Assembly (NCBI GenBank): GCA_030648435.1
Contig: JAUSHE010000022.1
Coordinates: 1-13,439, forward strand
Reading direction: 5' to 3'
Source: Candidatus Daviesbacteria bacterium
Lineage (GTDB): Bacteria > Patescibacteria > Microgenomatia > Daviesbacterales > UBA10151
DNA: 13,439 nucleotides
The notes beneath the pieces were generated by a model. That model was not told the origin of the DNA, did not search any database, and was given only the letters and a program-made list of their open reading frames with translations. A program made the position numbers and the translations under genes. Below, one piece after another: positions 1 through 5,565 of the stretch. How positions within the stretch are numbered: position 1 is the stretch's first letter; the number at the start of each line of letters is the position of its first letter.

Positions 1-3
1 ACA

Positions 4-276
4 TCAGGAAAGGTGATATTTTTTTATTAAAGTATCCAGGGTTATTCCGCCCTTTTGAAGATTTTCTTCCAGATCTTTGGCTTTTAGACTGTCAAAATAA
101 TCCTCCAGCATTTCCATCATATTGGAATATTCTTCAATAGAAAGCATGACAGCCCGGGGTTTGCTGTGATGAAAGATAAAAGTGGGGCCTGCTTTTTTGG
201 TTTGTTCCAGAAGCTCCAAGGCTTTTTCCCTTAAATCTGTAATAGTTTTAGTATTTTGAGCGGTTGGCATTATCAT
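4..276 (-). CDS. Phd/YefM-family antitoxin
   Basis: This 90-residue protein reads like a type II antitoxin of the Phd/YefM family. It has an N-terminal ITDLREKALELLEQ helix, then the FIFHHSKPRAVMLSIEEY segment that matches the family pattern (basic residue, P-x-A-V-hydrophobic-S-x-E-E-Y), then an acidic helical tail that would wrap the toxin. In this family the N-terminal half binds operator DNA as a dimer and the tail neutralises a RelE/Doc/PIN-type toxin. I chose the ATG at 276 because TCCT at 286-289 (AGGA on the minus strand) lies 9 nt upstream. A longer frame from a TTG at 324 is unlikely because that TTG is part of a -35 box. The partner toxin would follow at the left edge, outside the window, so whether the module is complete cannot be seen. 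Confidence 0.8.
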   Translation of the reverse strand: MIMPTAQNTKTITDLREKALELLEQTKKAGPTFIFHHSKPRAVMLSIEEYSNMMEMLEDYFDSLKAKDLEENLQKGGITLDTLIKKYHLS

Positions 277-295
277 ATTAGATTTTCCTAAGATT

Positions 296-324
296 ATTCT
301 AATATTTTTCTTAGATTTTGTCAA
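296..324 (-). promoter_or_regulatory. Sigma70-type promoter of the Phd/YefM gene
   Basis: On the minus strand TTGACA (319-324) is followed after 17 nt by TAGAAT (296-301). Transcription would start near 289, leaving a short leader with an AGGA ribosome site before the ATG at 276. The -35 box begins 12 nt beyond the stop of the 151-aa gene, so the antitoxin has its own promoter. Confidence 0.7.
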
Positions 325-335
325 ATATCATCTAT

Positions 336-791
336 CTAAATAAACCTTATTCCCATTGCCTTTCGGGCTCTTATACCATCATGCCCACCACTTAATAGAA
401 ACCATGGATCAACTGTTTCCAAGACAGTCTGACCTCTGTCCCGAAACGCCTCTATAAAAAGGCCGCCATTGGTAATTCTTACCGGTTGTTTATTAAAAAC
501 AGCGGTCCATCTCCGGATACCACAATCCGGTCGTATTAAGTCAAGGTGTAACTTTCGTGCAAGAGCTTCTACTCGCGTAAGCCGGATTAGCTCTGCTGGG
601 CCTACTATTAATATTTCCTCACGGCCATGAATTATTCTTCCCAGAGTTAATGTGGGAGGAGGGATACGCCTATTAGCTGCTAACTTATCTACAGTTAAAG
701 TGCCTATACTAACTACCGTACCAAACTGGTCTCTTTGCCTATGCTTATTTAATTGTTTTTCTGCGCGCTCAATATCTTCTTTGTTTACCAT
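336..791 (-). CDS. Hypothetical protein, 151 aa, unrecognised
   Basis: I do not recognise this protein. It starts with a charged helix rich in K, E, R and Q (residues 3-22), followed by an apparently mixed alpha/beta body with several Gly-Gly turns (ITNGGLF near 105-111, LSGGHDG near 133-139). It is basic overall and has no signal peptide or membrane segment. The start at 791 is well supported: GGAGGA lies directly upstream (complement of 797-802, 5 nt from the ATG), the only strong Shine-Dalgarno in the window. That contrasts with the leaderless style of most neighbours and could mean a recent arrival or special translational control. It ends just before the promoter of the Phd-type antitoxin. 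Whether it belongs to that module is unknown. Confidence 0.6.
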   Translation of the reverse strand: MVNKEDIERAEKQLNKHRQRDQFGTVVSIGTLTVDKLAANRRIPPPTLTLGRIIHGREEILIVGPAELIRLTRVEALARKLHLDLIRPDCGIRRWTAVFNKQPVRITNGGLFIEAFRDRGQTVLETVDPWFLLSGGHDGIRARKAMGIRFI

Positions 792-812
792 AACTTCCTC
801 CTAATAAAAAAC

Positions 813-871
813 AAACCCCTTACAGGGTGTTTATGCTTACATAATAATCACATAAGTATAAATCTTGTCAA
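813..871 (-). promoter_or_regulatory. Candidate promoter with terminator-like leader hairpin upstream of the 151-aa gene
   Basis: On the minus strand TTGACA (866-871) precedes an AT-rich -10 region at 841-849 (TATTAT at 19 nt, or GATTAT at 16 nt). Just downstream is a hairpin, CCCT (824-827), GTA loop, AGGG (817-820), extended by AAAC/GTTT with one bulged base. A GTTTTTT run follows it, before the strong ribosome site at 797-802. It looks like an intrinsic terminator, either ending the citrate operon or attenuating this gene. Confidence 0.45.
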
Positions 872-902
872 TAGACATTCTACTATAGGGCTTACGGGGA
901 AG

Positions 903-1649
903 TCAAGTTTTCTTTAAAGGGCGGGGTCCTACTCCATCATATTCTATCTCATCTTCTGCTACTCTTCTAAATGGCTTTTCTCTGACCCATTCCTCAAAAA
1001 TATGGGCTATGAGTCCCACAACTCTGCCGATAATGAAAAAGCCTTTGCCTAATCTATAGTCAAATCCCATGTCAGAGGTAACTGCTGCTATGGCCCCGTC
1101 CACATTAATTGGGATTTTTTTACCTTTCTTTTTCTCCAGTTGCCCTTCTACAGCTTGAGCCAGTTCACTGTGTTCTCCAAAAAAGCCTAATTTTTTGGCT
1201 TTTTCAAAAATCTGTTTTGCCCTGGGGTCTTCCGTATAGACTTTATGGCCAAACCCGGGGATCCGCTCACCTGATGAGATAACTTTTTCCACCAACTTTT
1301 CTGCTGTTAAACCCAGTTGAAGCAACCTGGCGCATTCCTCTATTGCTCCGCCATGAAATTCCCCAATTCCTAAAACTCCGGCAGCCACGCCGGCTTGCAT
1401 GGGATTGCCGGCTGAGGCAGAATTTCTGGCATTTGTCACAGAAGGCGGACCCAGACCATTGTCTATAGTGGAGACAAGGATAGCATCAAGCATGGCCCGC
1501 TCTTTTTCTGCAGGCAGTTCACCTTTTAACTCTAACCAAATGGCATCAGTAAAGCTAACCTGATCAATTAAATCAGTGATTTTATAACCATGGATATGAA
1601 CTTCCCCGTCCACAATTTCAGAAATAGATGTTTTCCACTTCTTATCCAT
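903..1649 (-). CDS. Citryl-CoA lyase-like protein (citrate synthase family, short form)
   Basis: This 248-aa protein is the size of the citrate-synthase-like domain at the C-terminus of ATP-citrate lyase, and much shorter than citrate synthase (about 430 aa). Family active-site signatures are visible: EFHGGAIEE with His99, PGFGHKVY with His135, and INVDGAIAAV with Asp184, followed by a GLIAHIFEEW segment. In the family it cleaves citryl-CoA to acetyl-CoA and oxaloacetate, or runs the reverse condensation. It lies 4 nt after the CoA-binding subunit gene and is the last gene of the three-gene set. A possible internal promoter (TAAAAT at 1656-1661, preceded by TGT, 6 nt from the ATG) overlaps the stop of the previous gene, so it may also be made separately. 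A small citrate or methylcitrate synthase is the alternative, but the neighbours favour citryl-CoA lyase. Confidence 0.8.
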   Translation of the reverse strand: MDKKWKTSISEIVDGEVHIHGYKITDLIDQVSFTDAIWLELKGELPAEKERAMLDAILVSTIDNGLGPPSVTNARNSASAGNPMQAGVAAGVLGIGEFHGGAIEECARLLQLGLTAEKLVEKVISSGERIPGFGHKVYTEDPRAKQIFEKAKKLGFFGEHSELAQAVEGQLEKKKGKKIPINVDGAIAAVTSDMGFDYRLGKGFFIIGRVVGLIAHIFEEWVREKPFRRVAEDEIEYDGVGPRPLKKT

Positions 1650-1653
1650 ATTG

Positions 1654-2544
1654 TTATTTTAACAGATTTGGTATTTCATCCGGGGTTTTGGCTAATTTCA
1701 CCCCGGCTTTCTCCAAGGCAGTGATCTTTGATTTATAACTCCCCTTTTCCCCATAAACTATAGCTCCTGCATGCCCCAGTTTTGTGCCTGATGGAAGCGT
1801 TTCCGCAAATAATCCTGACACAAAAGCCGCCACCGGCTTGGTGAATTTACCAGACTTGATCAAATCAGCCGCCTCTTCCTCATAAGTGCCACCAATTTCT
1901 CCAAACAAAACTACTGCTTTTGTCTGCTCATCTTTTTCAAATTCCTCCATTAAATCTGCAAAGCTGGACCCTATCAGCACATCTCCCCCAATCCCCACCA
2001 CAGTTGACTGACCTATCCCATTTTTAGTTAAAATCCAGGCCACTTCTGATGCCATCCCTCCTGATTTGGAAATTATTCCCACACTGCCTTTGGAAAAAAC
2101 TCCTCTTGGATCATCCCCGCCAATTGAACCAACCTTACCAATTCCTGGAGAAATAATGCCAATAGATGAAGGGCCAACAATCCTGACATTATTTTCTTTG
2201 GCCAAGGCTAAAGCTATGGCTGTATCTTTAATGGGAATATGCTCAGTTAAAATATTTATCAAAGGGATTTTATTTTCTATTGCCTCTTTAATTGCCCCCA
2301 AAGCAACAAAATTAGGCACGGCCACAAAAGAAGCGTTAATCCCGGGATGGTTTTCTAAAGCTTCTTTTACAGTGTTATAAACAGGAATACCATGTGCTTC
2401 CTGGCCGCCTTTGCCAGGAGTTACCCCGGCCAGGACTTTGGTGCCGTAATTTCGCATCTGTAAAGCCACCTTGGAACCTTCCTTGCCGGTTATTCCTTGT
2501 ATTAAAACTTTTGTTTTCTCAGTGACTAATATTGCCATAAGCAA
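1654..2544 (-). CDS. Citryl-CoA synthetase / ATP-citrate lyase CoA-binding subunit (SucD-like)
   Basis: This 296-aa protein has the fold order of succinyl-CoA synthetase alpha. A Rossmann CoA-binding domain comes first (LIQGITGKEGS, then GVTPGKGGQE). Then come IVGPSSIGIISPG, the SKSGGMASEV phosphate-loop region, and GEIGGTYEEEAA near 216-227. LGHAGAIV follows, with His258 as the expected phosphohistidine. In this superfamily the subunit takes phosphate from the ATP-grasp partner on that histidine and passes it to citrate or succinate before CoA attack. The GEIGGTYEEEAA segment and the neighbouring lyase favour citrate as substrate over succinate. The gene overlaps the upstream ATP-grasp gene by 26 nt. 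A second ATG at 2538 would shorten the overlap to 20 nt. The overlap argues for coupled translation and fixed stoichiometry. Confidence 0.83.
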   Translation of the reverse strand: MLMAILVTEKTKVLIQGITGKEGSKVALQMRNYGTKVLAGVTPGKGGQEAHGIPVYNTVKEALENHPGINASFVAVPNFVALGAIKEAIENKIPLINILTEHIPIKDTAIALALAKENNVRIVGPSSIGIISPGIGKVGSIGGDDPRGVFSKGSVGIISKSGGMASEVAWILTKNGIGQSTVVGIGGDVLIGSSFADLMEEFEKDEQTKAVVLFGEIGGTYEEEAADLIKSGKFTKPVAAFVSGLFAETLPSGTKLGHAGAIVYGEKGSYKSKITALEKAGVKLAKTPDEIPNLLK

Positions 2545-3676
2545 GCTCCACCATTATTTTTGCCGTTGAAGTCATTGGTGTTTCCCTGCCAAAAATATGA
2601 AAATCAAATCCTTCTTTTTTGCCGATTTCTTCTAAAGCCTCAAAAGCTTTTTTATCCTGTGGCCCGCCCCTTCTTATCACAATTGGATAAGTTGGTTTTG
2701 GTTTAATCTCTCGCAGTCCTTCCGCAAATCCCATTAAAGTTTCATAAATATCAGTAAAATTGGCTGTCCCGCCCACAAACCAACACCCCTTTAAGCCGGG
2801 TTTGGATAAAACTATCTTGGTTAATTTTTTAAGTTTTTCCCCGGGCGGGTTGCCTGAGTGTTCAGTATAATTGGCAGGCTTTCCCCCAAGAGCAAGCAAA
2901 GCATCCATATTGACAATAGATCCCCCGCCTCCTGCAGCAATCACGGCAATATCTCCGTCAAGGTCCCAATAAACAGACCCTGCCGTGCCCCGGTGATCCC
3001 CTTCATCTATTTTTCTTGCTTCAATTTCCCTTTGGGTCGGAGCCCTGCCAAAAAGGTTTCTTTCCGGAAACTTAATCTCTCTTCTGAAGTCTGCATCATC
3101 ATCCAAAATTACTTTACTGTCCAGGGCCCAAACCTGACCATGTTTATCAACAACCAGAGGATTTATTTCAGCCAGCTCTAAGTCATACTTAATAAATACT
3201 TCCCAAAGTTTTATGGCAGTATCCACCAACTCCTCCGGAATTATTCCACCTCGAAGGTGGGCTTTGACTCCTTCGAGGTGAGCCAGATCTATCGGATAAC
3301 TTTTTGCTCCCTTTTGCTCTGCCCCGGTTCCACCACTACCAAAAGTCATAACAGGCCCTCTTGTTTCTGTTGAATAAGAAAATGACAAATAATATTCTTT
3401 GTCTATCTCAACAGCTTCCTCAACCAGAATCTTCTCCACCCTCTCACCGTTAATTGTGCTTTCAAATAATTTTTTCAGACTTTGCACTAATCCCTCTGCA
3501 CTTTGCACTTTAATAATCCCCCCAGCATCAGCCCGCTTACCTGATAAAATCTGGACCTTCAGCACCAAAGGTGGTTTTATCCTGATCTGATCCGGTCCGT
3601 CGATTAACTGAGACTGCGGGATATTAATCCCTACATTTTTAAAAAGCTGTTTCCCCTCAAATTCGAAGAGTTGCAT
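2519..3676 (-). CDS. Citryl-CoA synthetase / ATP-citrate lyase ATP-grasp subunit
   Basis: The protein has 385 aa from the ATG at 3676. The N-terminal half is an ATP-grasp domain (start LFEFEGKQLFKNVGINIP, then LVLKVQILSGKRADAGGI, LVEEAV, metal/nucleotide segment AEINPLVVD at 169-177). The C-terminal part begins with IAVIAAGGGGSIVNMDALL and continues NYTEHSGNPP and CWFVGGTANFTDIYETL. That region resembles the citrate-binding half of ATP-citrate lyase A and citryl-CoA synthetase, not succinyl-CoA synthetase beta. An in-frame HLEGVKAHL segment (133-141) is encoded by a palindromic repeat that also occurs in the nucleotidyltransferase gene. I prefer the ATG at 3676 over a TTG at 3682, because TAGAAT lies exactly 6 nt upstream and would make a leaderless mRNA. 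A duplicate of its first codons lies at 4085-4138. Confidence 0.83.
   Translation of the reverse strand: MQLFEFEGKQLFKNVGINIPQSQLIDGPDQIRIKPPLVLKVQILSGKRADAGGIIKVQSAEGLVQSLKKLFESTINGERVEKILVEEAVEIDKEYYLSFSYSTETRGPVMTFGSGGTGAEQKGAKSYPIDLAHLEGVKAHLRGGIIPEELVDTAIKLWEVFIKYDLELAEINPLVVDKHGQVWALDSKVILDDDADFRREIKFPERNLFGRAPTQREIEARKIDEGDHRGTAGSVYWDLDGDIAVIAAGGGGSIVNMDALLALGGKPANYTEHSGNPPGEKLKKLTKIVLSKPGLKGCWFVGGTANFTDIYETLMGFAEGLREIKPKPTYPIVIRRGGPQDKKAFEALEEIGKKEGFDFHIFGRETPMTSTAKIMVELAYGNISH
3247..3280. repeat. In-frame palindromic element, copy 1
   Basis: The element has 11-bp perfect inverted arms, CACCTCGAAGG (3247-3257) and CCTTCGAGGTG (3270-3280), around the 12-nt loop TGGGCTTTGACT. It lies inside the ATP-grasp gene and encodes HLEGVKAHLRG on the minus strand. 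It matches copy 2 (5252-5285) at 32 of 34 positions. The two differences (3252 and 3275) pair with each other in the stem. Confidence 0.9.
3639..3664. repeat. 26-bp direct repeat, copy 1
   Basis: This segment, beginning TTAAAAAGCTG and ending CCTCAAATTC, is identical over 26 bp to 4101-4126. Here it forms codons for EFEGKQLF near the start of the ATP-grasp gene. With copy 2 it bounds a segment holding the RelB-like antitoxin and the toxin stump. Confidence 0.9.
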
Positions 3677-3682
3677 GTACAA

Positions 3683-3710
3683 ATTCTACCAGAACAGAAG
3701 CTTTTATCAA
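3683..3710 (-). promoter_or_regulatory. Leaderless promoter of the citrate operon
   Basis: On the minus strand TTGATA (3705-3710), a 16-nt spacer ending in TGG, then TAGAAT (3683-3688) as an extended -10. Six nucleotides later comes the ATG at 3676, so the expected transcription start is the A of the start codon. No Shine-Dalgarno is present. Confidence 0.65.
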
Positions 3711-3764
3711 CTATCTGATGAATTTTTGTGTTTTCCGAATAAAAGGTAGGAGAGTATTTAATGA

Positions 3765-4049
3765 TCATACTCCCTGTTTCTCAAGCCAGGCCACTGCTTC
3801 TTCTCCTGTTTTAAATACCGGGGAATGTCTTCCTGCTTTGAGGTTTTTTTCTGCCTGTTTTATTGATTTAATAAGATACTCGCTGGGTTCCTCATCCAAC
3901 CCATTAAATGTAATTGTTTTGGTTTTAATAAACTGTTTCAATAAGCCTTTTATAATCAGGCTTAGGGGTACGCCAAGCTCTGCAGCTGCTTTTTGAGCCT
4001 GTTTTTTCATTTCCGGATCAACTTTTGTAGTTACTACTGCATAACTCAT
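3765..4049 (-). CDS. RelB/DinJ-family antitoxin, apparently orphaned
   Basis: The 94-aa protein has a ribbon-helix-helix N-terminus: strand AVVTTKVDP, helix EMKKQAQKAAAELG, then VPLSLIIKGLLKQFIKTKTITF, the pattern of RelB/DinJ antitoxins. The C-terminal half (AEKNLKAGRHSPVFKTGEEAVAWLEK) is the expected toxin-binding tail. Family members bind as dimers to palindromes in their own promoter and neutralise a RelE/YafQ mRNA interferase. No full toxin follows: only a short RelE-like frame overlaps the stop, and then the citrate operon begins. GTATACC motifs in and after the promoter are likely operator sites. It could be a solitary repressor, a decaying module, or an anti-addiction antitoxin. Confidence 0.75.
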   Translation of the reverse strand: MSYAVVTTKVDPEMKKQAQKAAAELGVPLSLIIKGLLKQFIKTKTITFNGLDEEPSEYLIKSIKQAEKNLKAGRHSPVFKTGEEAVAWLEKQGV

Positions 4050-4088
4050 GGTATACTAAAGTATATACATTGGTATACCCGTTGTCAA
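4050..4088 (-). promoter_or_regulatory. Promoter and probable operator of the RelB-like antitoxin
   Basis: On the minus strand TTGACA (4083-4088), 17-nt spacer, TATACT (4060-4065), then 10 nt to the ATG at 4049 with no ribosome site. The perfect palindrome GGTATACC (4072-4079) lies in the spacer. A near copy, GGTATACT in plus-strand reading (4050-4057), lies between the -10 and the start codon. Paired sites like these suit autorepression by a ribbon-helix-helix dimer. Confidence 0.65.
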
Positions 4089-4138
4089 GTCACCAAATCC
4101 TTAAAAAGCTGTTTCCCCTCAAATTCATAAAGAAGCAT
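4085..4138 (-). pseudogene. Duplicated 5' end of the ATP-grasp gene (remnant)
   Basis: A 17-codon frame, MLLYEFEGKQLFKDLVT, starts 4 nt after the nucleotidyltransferase stop and ends in TGA. It matches the real ATP-grasp start (MQLFEFEGKQLFKNV), with a 26-bp core identical in DNA. The stop overlaps the -35 region of the antitoxin. This looks like the original start of the ATP-grasp gene, cut off when the antitoxin segment arrived. A short translated leader is a less likely alternative. Confidence 0.6.
4101..4126. repeat. 26-bp direct repeat, copy 2
   Basis: Identical to 3639-3664 over 26 bp, in the same orientation, 462 bp away. It encodes EFEGKQLF in the truncated duplicate. Confidence 0.9.
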
Positions 4139-4142
4139 AAAT

Positions 4143-5408
4143 CTATAATTTCTCTAATTTATCCCTAAATTGGTCATAACTGATTAAAACAGGGGCGTGT
4201 TCACTTGTCTGATATTCCTGTTTAACTAAAATTTTGGTATTTTCTTTTACATCTTCATGCAAAACCACTCCCGGCCCTACCAAGGAATTTGATCCTATTT
4301 TGACCCCGGGCATAGTTGACGCATTAACCCCTATTCTTACCCCTTTGCCGGCAATTAAACCAAGTTTGTGTCTTTCTGTATCTCCAATTGTTTTTCCATC
4401 TAATCTTAAGTTAGCTAAAATTGCCCCACTACCCATCCCAAAATCCCCTTCAACTACACTATCCCCAACATAATTAGTATGAAACCAGGAATTGGCGCCG
4501 ACATAACTTCTGGTGATATCTGAATTAAACCCGGTGACACAACCTTCCTCTAAATCTGACTCCCTTACAAAAGAATTATTTCCCACAATACAATTCTTGC
4601 CAATGTAGCAGGGACCTTTGATTACTGCCCCTTCAAATACTTTTGCCCCTTCTTCTATCACTATCTTATCTTTTGTAGTAATTTGAGACAAAAAGTAAGC
4701 TGTAATATCTAAAATATGCCAGGGGTATTTTAAAGGAATCCATGTTCCTTCATATTTTGAAAATTTCACATCCAACCCATCAGAGATCATCCTGCCCAAA
4801 GCCTTCTCGTAAACATCATCCCTTCGACTTCGCTCAGGGTCTTCGACTTTCTCCAGATATTCAACTAACTTTTTACCGTCTTTAAAATAATCCACCACTA
4901 ATTTAACTAAATCTGAAGGTTCATTCCCCTCCTCTGGCTTTTCCACTATTGCCTGTACACTGTTGCCTGTTGCCTTTATATACCCCCCCGGGAAATATTT
5001 ATCAACTTTTAGTCCTGTTAATAGAACATCACCCTCAAAATTACCTTTAAATGCGCTTACATCTAAGATATCTTCTGCATTAATTATTAAAATCTCTCCT
5101 TCTATTAACTCCTTAGCAGAAAGTATGGCATCTGCCATGCCTTTGGGCTCATTTTGGACAGCAATTTGAAAATTTAAGTCTAAACTTTGGGCAATTTTAG
5201 ATACTTCTTCTTTAATTTGAGGACTGACCACAATCACGAAGCTGTCCAGTTCACCTGGAAGGTGGGCTTTGACTCCTTCCAGGTGGAATTTAATTTGCTT
5301 AAGGTTATGATATAAAAGAGGCTTCCCTAAAAAAGGGATCAGGCATTTATCAGTTTGGATCGGCCACATCCTTTTCCCTTCTCCCCCAGCCAGTACAATT
5401 ATTTTCAT
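4143..5408 (-). CDS. GlmU-like sugar-phosphate nucleotidyltransferase with left-handed beta-helix
   Basis: The 421-aa protein has an N-terminal nucleotidyltransferase domain with the signature LAGGEGKRMWP (residues 6-16), then KCLIPFLGKPLL, a NEPKGMADAI segment, and the likely metal-binding NAED (110-113). From about residue 245 it runs as hexapeptide repeats (AKVFEGAVIKGPCYIGKNC and later VRIGVNASTMPGVKIGSNS) forming a left-handed beta-helix. Such enzymes activate a sugar-1-phosphate with UTP or TTP for cell-envelope sugars. Some (GlmU) also acetylate glucosamine-1-phosphate, and which reaction applies here is not clear. Two palindromic repeats sit in frame: HLEGVKAHL (42-50) and DPERSRRD (190-197), both probably in surface loops. 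It follows the tRNA by 29 nt and may share its transcript. No ribosome site is visible. Confidence 0.82.
   Translation of the reverse strand: MKIIVLAGGEGKRMWPIQTDKCLIPFLGKPLLYHNLKQIKFHLEGVKAHLPGELDSFVIVVSPQIKEEVSKIAQSLDLNFQIAVQNEPKGMADAILSAKELIEGEILIINAEDILDVSAFKGNFEGDVLLTGLKVDKYFPGGYIKATGNSVQAIVEKPEEGNEPSDLVKLVVDYFKDGKKLVEYLEKVEDPERSRRDDVYEKALGRMISDGLDVKFSKYEGTWIPLKYPWHILDITAYFLSQITTKDKIVIEEGAKVFEGAVIKGPCYIGKNCIVGNNSFVRESDLEEGCVTGFNSDITRSYVGANSWFHTNYVGDSVVEGDFGMGSGAILANLRLDGKTIGDTERHKLGLIAGKGVRIGVNASTMPGVKIGSNSLVGPGVVLHEDVKENTKILVKQEYQTSEHAPVLISYDQFRDKLEKL
4820..4839. repeat. Palindrome-like repeat encoding PERSRRD
   Basis: CCCTTCGACTTCGCTCAGGG lies in frame in the nucleotidyltransferase gene and encodes the arginine-rich stretch DPERSRRD. 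Its CCCT/AGGG ends are complementary. The first bases recur just after it (CTTCGAC, 4841-4847). From memory, this sequence is a dispersed repeat in many environmental bacterial genomes. Confidence 0.6.
5252..5285. repeat. In-frame palindromic element, copy 2
   Basis: Arms CACCTGGAAGG (5252-5262) and CCTTCCAGGTG (5275-5285) surround the same 12-nt loop as copy 1 (3247-3280). In the nucleotidyltransferase gene it encodes HLEGVKAHLPG, in the same reading frame as copy 1. The only differences from copy 1 are a C-G to G-C swap of one stem pair. Confidence 0.9.
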
Positions 5409-5422
5409 ATAAATTAATCTTA

Positions 5423-5440
5423 CTACAAACTAATTTGTAG
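5423..5440. repeat. Short inverted repeat between tRNA and nucleotidyltransferase gene
   Basis: CTACAAA (5423-5429), CTAA, TTTGTAG (5434-5440) is a perfect 7-bp stem. The right arm includes the last bases of the tRNA acceptor and its discriminator. No T-run follows, so it is not a standard terminator. It might influence tRNA 3' processing. Confidence 0.5.
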
Positions 5441-5509
5441 CAGCGGCTGGAATCGAACCAGCAACCTATCGCTTATGAAACGATTGCTCCACCATTGAGC
5501 TACGCTGCC
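5438..5509 (-). tRNA. tRNA with anticodon CAT (elongator Met or Ile2)
   Basis: All arms pair. Acceptor GGCAGCG pairs with CGCTGCT (G1-U72 wobble), the D stem is GCTC/GAGC, the anticodon stem is ATCGT/GCGAT with loop TTCATAA, and the T arm is GCTGG-TTCGATT-CCAGC. Discriminator A is at 5438 and CCA is not encoded. The anticodon stem lacks the three G-C pairs of an initiator, so it is elongator Met or a lysidine-modified Ile2. An extended -10 (TGATAAAAT, complement of 5520-5528) lies 10 nt upstream. Confidence 0.92.
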
Positions 5510-5565
5510 ATATATAGGAATTTTATCATATTGACTACCTATATCTACTAGTTTACTGTTAAATT

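Larger units (their letters stand above)
3631..3768 (-). pseudogene. Truncated RelE/YafQ-type toxin start (remnant)
   Basis: An ATG at 3768 overlaps the TGA stop of the RelB-like antitoxin, the usual arrangement for antitoxin followed by toxin. The frame begins MIIKYSPTFYSENTKIHQIV, which resembles the beta-strand start of RelE/ParE toxins (K-Y-S-P-x-F). After roughly 22 codons it loses any toxin character. It runs out of frame through the promoter and first codons of the ATP-grasp gene and stops at 3631 after 45 codons, where RelE toxins have about 85-95. I read it as the stump of a deleted toxin. The match rests on a short stretch, so a chance frame is possible. Confidence 0.4.

Noticed and set aside
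277..324. Longer Phd/YefM start at a TTG (324)
   Set aside because: The TTG is the first half of a TTGACA -35 box with TAGAAT 17 nt downstream; the ATG at 276 has a ribosome site.
2066..2380. Plus-strand open frame across the SucD-like gene
   Set aside because: It is a shadow of a strongly conserved minus-strand gene, with no family resemblance or start signals. The same applies to plus-strand frames at 2858, 3399, 4234, 4963, 10685, 11368-11988 and 12650.
3677..3682. TTG start two codons upstream of the ATP-grasp ATG
   Set aside because: It would lie upstream of the expected transcription start; the ATG at 3676 fits the -10 spacing.
5423..5440. Intrinsic terminator after the CAT tRNA
   Set aside because: The 7-bp stem is A/T-rich and no T-run follows on either strand.
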